DNA of 39,846 nt from positions 1 through 39,846 of the forward strand of contig JAFRKG010000090.1 of assembly GCA_017431845.1 (NCBI GenBank). Reading direction: 5' to 3'. Under the pieces are notes generated by a model. That model did not search any database, had not been told where the DNA came from, and saw only the letters and a program-made list of their open reading frames with translations. This document shows positions 37,456 to 39,846 of this stretch, piece after piece. The stretch's first letter is position 1. Each line of letters begins with the position of its first letter. Source of the stretch: Methanosphaera sp. GTDB taxonomy: Archaea > Methanobacteriota > Methanobacteria > Methanobacteriales > Methanobacteriaceae. A program made the translations under genes and the position numbers.

Positions 37456-37941
37456 ATGAGTTCAAAAGTACATGTGACTAAACCACTATCATCTAAATTA
37501 ATCATTGAACTGCTAGATGAAAATCCTGATCTTGAAGAAATTAATTGTCCTTTAAGTTTATATGAACGAACTTCAGAAATTTATTTGGATGCTTTAGCAG
37601 AATTAGGTATTGTAATAAATATAATAGAAAGTAGAGGTCGACCTAAAAAGTATGATGATGATTTAAAGGAAAAAATAGATGAAATGTTAGATTCAGGATT
37701 AAGTGTTAAAACTATTGCATCTAAATTAAATATTAGTAGTAAAACAGTTTATTATTTAAAGAAAAATAAATTAAAACAAGGCCCTAAATCAAAGTATTCG
37801 AATAAAACCAAAAAGGAAATTTTTGATATGAGGAATGAGGGTATTCCTGTGAAAAAAATATCTGAAAAAATGAACATACCTATTAGAACAATTTATTATA
37901 TTCTTAAAAATAATGAGAATCTGAATGAAGAGGTGAATTAA
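37456..37941 (+). CDS. Protein with AT-hook-like motif and two helix-turn-helix domains
   Basis: 161 residues, starting at 37456 after GTGATTTT, four bases from the previous gene. Residues 1-57 look like a small alpha/beta domain; SRGRPKK (59-65) resembles an AT hook. Two resolvase/Hin-like HTH units follow: LSVKTIASKLNISSKTVYYL (82-101) and IPVKKISEKMNIPIRTIYYI (130-149), separated by a basic linker. It probably binds DNA as a regulator or nucleoid factor. There is no recombinase catalytic domain. The targets are unknown. Confidence 0.75.
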   Translation: MSSKVHVTKPLSSKLIIELLDENPDLEEINCPLSLYERTSEIYLDALAELGIVINIIESRGRPKKYDDDLKEKIDEMLDSGLSVKTIASKLNISSKTVYYLKKNKLKQGPKSKYSNKTKKEIFDMRNEGIPVKKISEKMNIPIRTIYYILKNNENLNEEVN

Positions 37942-38895
37942 TTGAATTCAACAGAATTGTTATTGACTTCAGGATTCTGTGGATTGATAGCTTTTTTAGT
38001 TACTTTTTTAGCTATGCCTTCTTTAATTAGAAGATTGAAAAATGCGGATATTGTTGGTAAAGATATTCATAAATTAACAAAGCCTGAAGTTGCAGAGATG
38101 GGTGGTATTGGAATCCTATTCGGGTTTGCTATAGCTATTATGGTTGGTGTTTATTTATGTCCTGAATGGAAGTCACAGTTAACTATTACGCTTATAGTAA
38201 TCTTACTTACTGGTATTATAGGCATAGTTGATGATTTAATTATGTTATCCTCTAAAGAAAAGTTAATCTTGTTATGGATAGCTGGTTTGCCAATAATGTG
38301 GGTTACTCCACCTAATGTTAGTGTTATTTACATGTTAAGTATTCCTATTGCTGTTTCTGTAGCTTCTAATTTAACAAATATGTTAGCTGGTTTGAATGGT
38401 ATAGAGACTGGTCTTGGTATTATTGCTTTAACTTCGTTAACTTTTTCATGTATTATTATGAATAAGTTTGATGTTGCTATAATATCTTTTTCAATGTTAG
38501 GTGCTTTGATTGCATTTTTATTCTTTAATAAGTATCCTGCTAATGTATTTCCGGGTGATGTTGGAACTTTAATTATAGGTGCTTGTATTGCAATTATTGC
38601 ATTTATTGGTAGGGTTAAAATTATTGCATTTATAGTTTTGTTACCTAATATTATTGATGGTCTGCTTAAATTTTATAGTGCTGGTGTTATGGAACGTCAA
38701 AACTTTAAGCCGACTCAAGTTGATGAGGAGGGTAAGCTTATTGCACCTTCTGGTGGGTTTAACTCATTGATTAGATCTATATTGAAAAAGCCTATGAAAG
38801 AAAAAGATGTTGTTCATATTATATGGATTATTGGAATTGTATTTGGTATTATAGGTATTTTAGTTGCTTATTTTGCTAGAGGCAATTTAATTTAA
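37942..38895 (+). CDS. MraY/WecA-like phospho-sugar transferase (GT4 membrane family)
   Basis: 317 residues, starting from the TTG at 37942 after GAGGTGAATTAA. Ten or so membrane helices. GIVDDLIML contains the Asp pair (97-98), NLTNMLAGLNGIETG (143-157) is the substrate loop, and NVFPGDVGTL (201-210) the third motif. These enzymes move a sugar-1-phosphate from UDP-sugar to a polyprenyl phosphate on the inner face of the membrane. In this group of archaea it could begin pseudomurein or N-glycan synthesis; the sequence does not tell which. It stops three bases from a convergent pilin-like gene. Confidence 0.9.
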   Translation: MNSTELLLTSGFCGLIAFLVTFLAMPSLIRRLKNADIVGKDIHKLTKPEVAEMGGIGILFGFAIAIMVGVYLCPEWKSQLTITLIVILLTGIIGIVDDLIMLSSKEKLILLWIAGLPIMWVTPPNVSVIYMLSIPIAVSVASNLTNMLAGLNGIETGLGIIALTSLTFSCIIMNKFDVAIISFSMLGALIAFLFFNKYPANVFPGDVGTLIIGACIAIIAFIGRVKIIAFIVLLPNIIDGLLKFYSAGVMERQNFKPTQVDEEGKLIAPSGGFNSLIRSILKKPMKEKDVVHIIWIIGIVFGIIGILVAYFARGNLI

Positions 38896-38898
38896 TTT

Positions 38899-39369
38899 TC
38901 ACCTCCATTTTACTGTTTTTGTTATGATTTTATGTTTGTTTATTTGAATATTTTCGTAGTATAAGTCATTGTTTTTTATATCGAATGTTTCGGAAATTGT
39001 TTTTCTTATGTAGTAGTTTACTCTTGAGCCTATTATGTTTTTTTCATTGTTGTTTAGGTAAGTGTTGCTATGTAGTACTGTTTGGATTTGTATTTCATTG
39101 TTTTTTTCTGACATGTTTATTTCGATTACTTTTATTTCTGTTGGATTTGTTAGTTTTGGATAATTGTTTTGATAATTATTGAATGTGTCGTTGTAATACA
39201 TTGCATAAGCATTTTTGTCTACTCCTATTTGTGCTCCTATTTGTGCTGAGGTTAGTATTGTGTTTTTTTCTGTTTCTTCTATTATTGTGTTTGTTGTGAA
39301 TATTAGGATTATGATTAATATTGATGATAACAAAATGTATTCTAGTGTGATTTGTCCTTTGTTATTCAT
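38899..39369 (-). CDS. Class III signal-peptide (type IV pilin-like) protein
   Basis: 156 residues, starting at 39369 with AGGAAGATCTAT. The N-terminus MNNKGQITLEYILLSS shows the archaeal class III prepilin signal: a short charged leader, KGQ, Glu at the fifth mature position, then a hydrophobic helix to about residue 28. The leader would be cut by an EppA-like peptidase before pilus assembly. The rest is polar and Asn/Thr-rich with some N-x-S/T sites. It follows the next pilin-like gene on the same strand with a 40-base gap. Confidence 0.82.
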   Translation of the reverse strand: MNNKGQITLEYILLSSILIIILIFTTNTIIEETEKNTILTSAQIGAQIGVDKNAYAMYYNDTFNNYQNNYPKLTNPTEIKVIEINMSEKNNEIQIQTVLHSNTYLNNNEKNIIGSRVNYYIRKTISETFDIKNNDLYYENIQINKHKIITKTVKWR

Positions 39370-39409
39370 ATAGATCTTCCTGATTTTTTAATTATTTTGG
39401 GTTTTTATT

Positions 39410-39820
39410 TTAATTATCTTGTATTATTTCAACTGTATCATTATTATTGGTAAATTCATATATATTTCCTGGTTCTAAATAGTATTGTTTTTGTTTTATT
39501 ATGTTGGGAAGTATTTTAGAATATGTCAATTGGTAATGTGAATTTACAAAAACCCCTGTATCATTTATTATAAGGATATATGTTTCTTTATTAATTTTAG
39601 GAGGCAAATGATATTTTATTGAATATCCATTTCCTGCTTGGTGAACTTGTATTATAATTTCTTTTATATCATTTGTGATTATTCGTGACTCTTTTCGATT
39701 TTCAGTTTCGTCTATTGATGAAAATTCTGTCATTGTTATTGATGAAATGTATGTAAATATAATTAATAAAATGATTAATGATATTATCATTTCAATGTTA
39801 AATATTCCTTTTGAATCCAT
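39410..39820 (-). CDS. Second pilin-like protein
   Basis: 136 residues from the ATG at 39820, 26 bases from the window edge. SKGIFNIEMIISLIILLII has a Gly cut site and Glu at the fifth mature position before a long hydrophobic helix, like type IV prepilins, though it lacks the Gln of the class III motif. The rest looks like a beta-rich extracellular domain. No ribosome site is visible upstream, so it may be leaderless or begin elsewhere. It is probably co-transcribed with the downstream pilin-like gene. Confidence 0.72.
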   Translation of the reverse strand: MDSKGIFNIEMIISLIILLIIFTYISSITMTEFSSIDETENRKESRIITNDIKEIIIQVHQAGNGYSIKYHLPPKINKETYILIINDTGVFVNSHYQLTYSKILPNIIKQKQYYLEPGNIYEFTNNNDTVEIIQDN

Positions 39821-39846
39821 ATTTTATATTAATTTTTTAATTATTA

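Overview
The window looks like a chromosomal segment of a very AT-rich methanogenic archaeon of the Methanobacteriales, most like Methanosphaera (the species is an inference). Supporting genes: thermosome, two-subunit archaeal primase (PriS/PriL), Hel308-type helicase, archaeal CCA-adding enzyme, GHMP-type shikimate kinase, the archaeal entry to the shikimate pathway (ADH synthase plus dehydroquinate synthase II), an archaetidylinositol-phosphate-synthase-like enzyme, S17e and anaerobic cobamide genes (cbiD, cbiT). Ribosome binding sites are mostly GGTGA or GGAGG types placed 3-9 bases before ATG, and I used them to correct several starts.

Layout. 1-4603: a partial gene, an anchored surface protein, HMG-CoA synthase and thiolase (mevalonate/isoprenoid lipids), and a second membrane-anchored protein related to the first. 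4619-10416 (minus): an unknown gene, thermosome with clear promoter and terminator, and a giant coiled-coil protein. 10477-15045 (minus): lysC-dapA-dapB-asd and a PAP2 phosphatase, the aspartate-to-lysine branch. 15286-16726 (minus): shikimate kinase, chorismate mutase and S17e. 16837-22371 (plus): thioredoxin-like protein, cbiD, glycosyltransferase, Hel308-like helicase, an UPF0305-like protein and a small coiled-coil protein. 22374-25804: DUF2098-like protein and Sua5 (minus), then a CDP-alcohol phosphotransferase, a flavoprotein and a small methyltransferase-like protein (plus). 25947-27833: the two archaeal entry enzymes of the shikimate pathway. 27834-28173: a 340-base gap with a GC-rich structured element that resembles the end of an IS200/IS605 element. 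28174-31312 (plus): thpR, ubiX, cbiT, cca. 31321-33640 (minus): priL-priS. 33823-38895 (plus): metG, a DUF530-like protein, a double-HTH protein and a MraY/WecA-like transferase. 38899-39820 (minus): two pilin-like proteins.

How it fits together. asd makes aspartate semialdehyde, which feeds lysine synthesis here and is also the substrate for ADH synthase; aroK and aroQ act further down the same aromatic pathway. HMG-CoA synthase, thiolase and the CDP-alcohol transferase serve archaeal lipid synthesis. thpR and cca both concern RNA ends. Most of the window is ordinary housekeeping. The most unusual items are the structured element at 27861-28101, the surface protein that appears to have lost the zinc ligands kept by its nearby relative, two genes with no conventional start codon in a good position (cbiD, cca), and the palindrome above the thermosome promoter. 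I found no CRISPR array, prophage or confident tRNA/rRNA gene.
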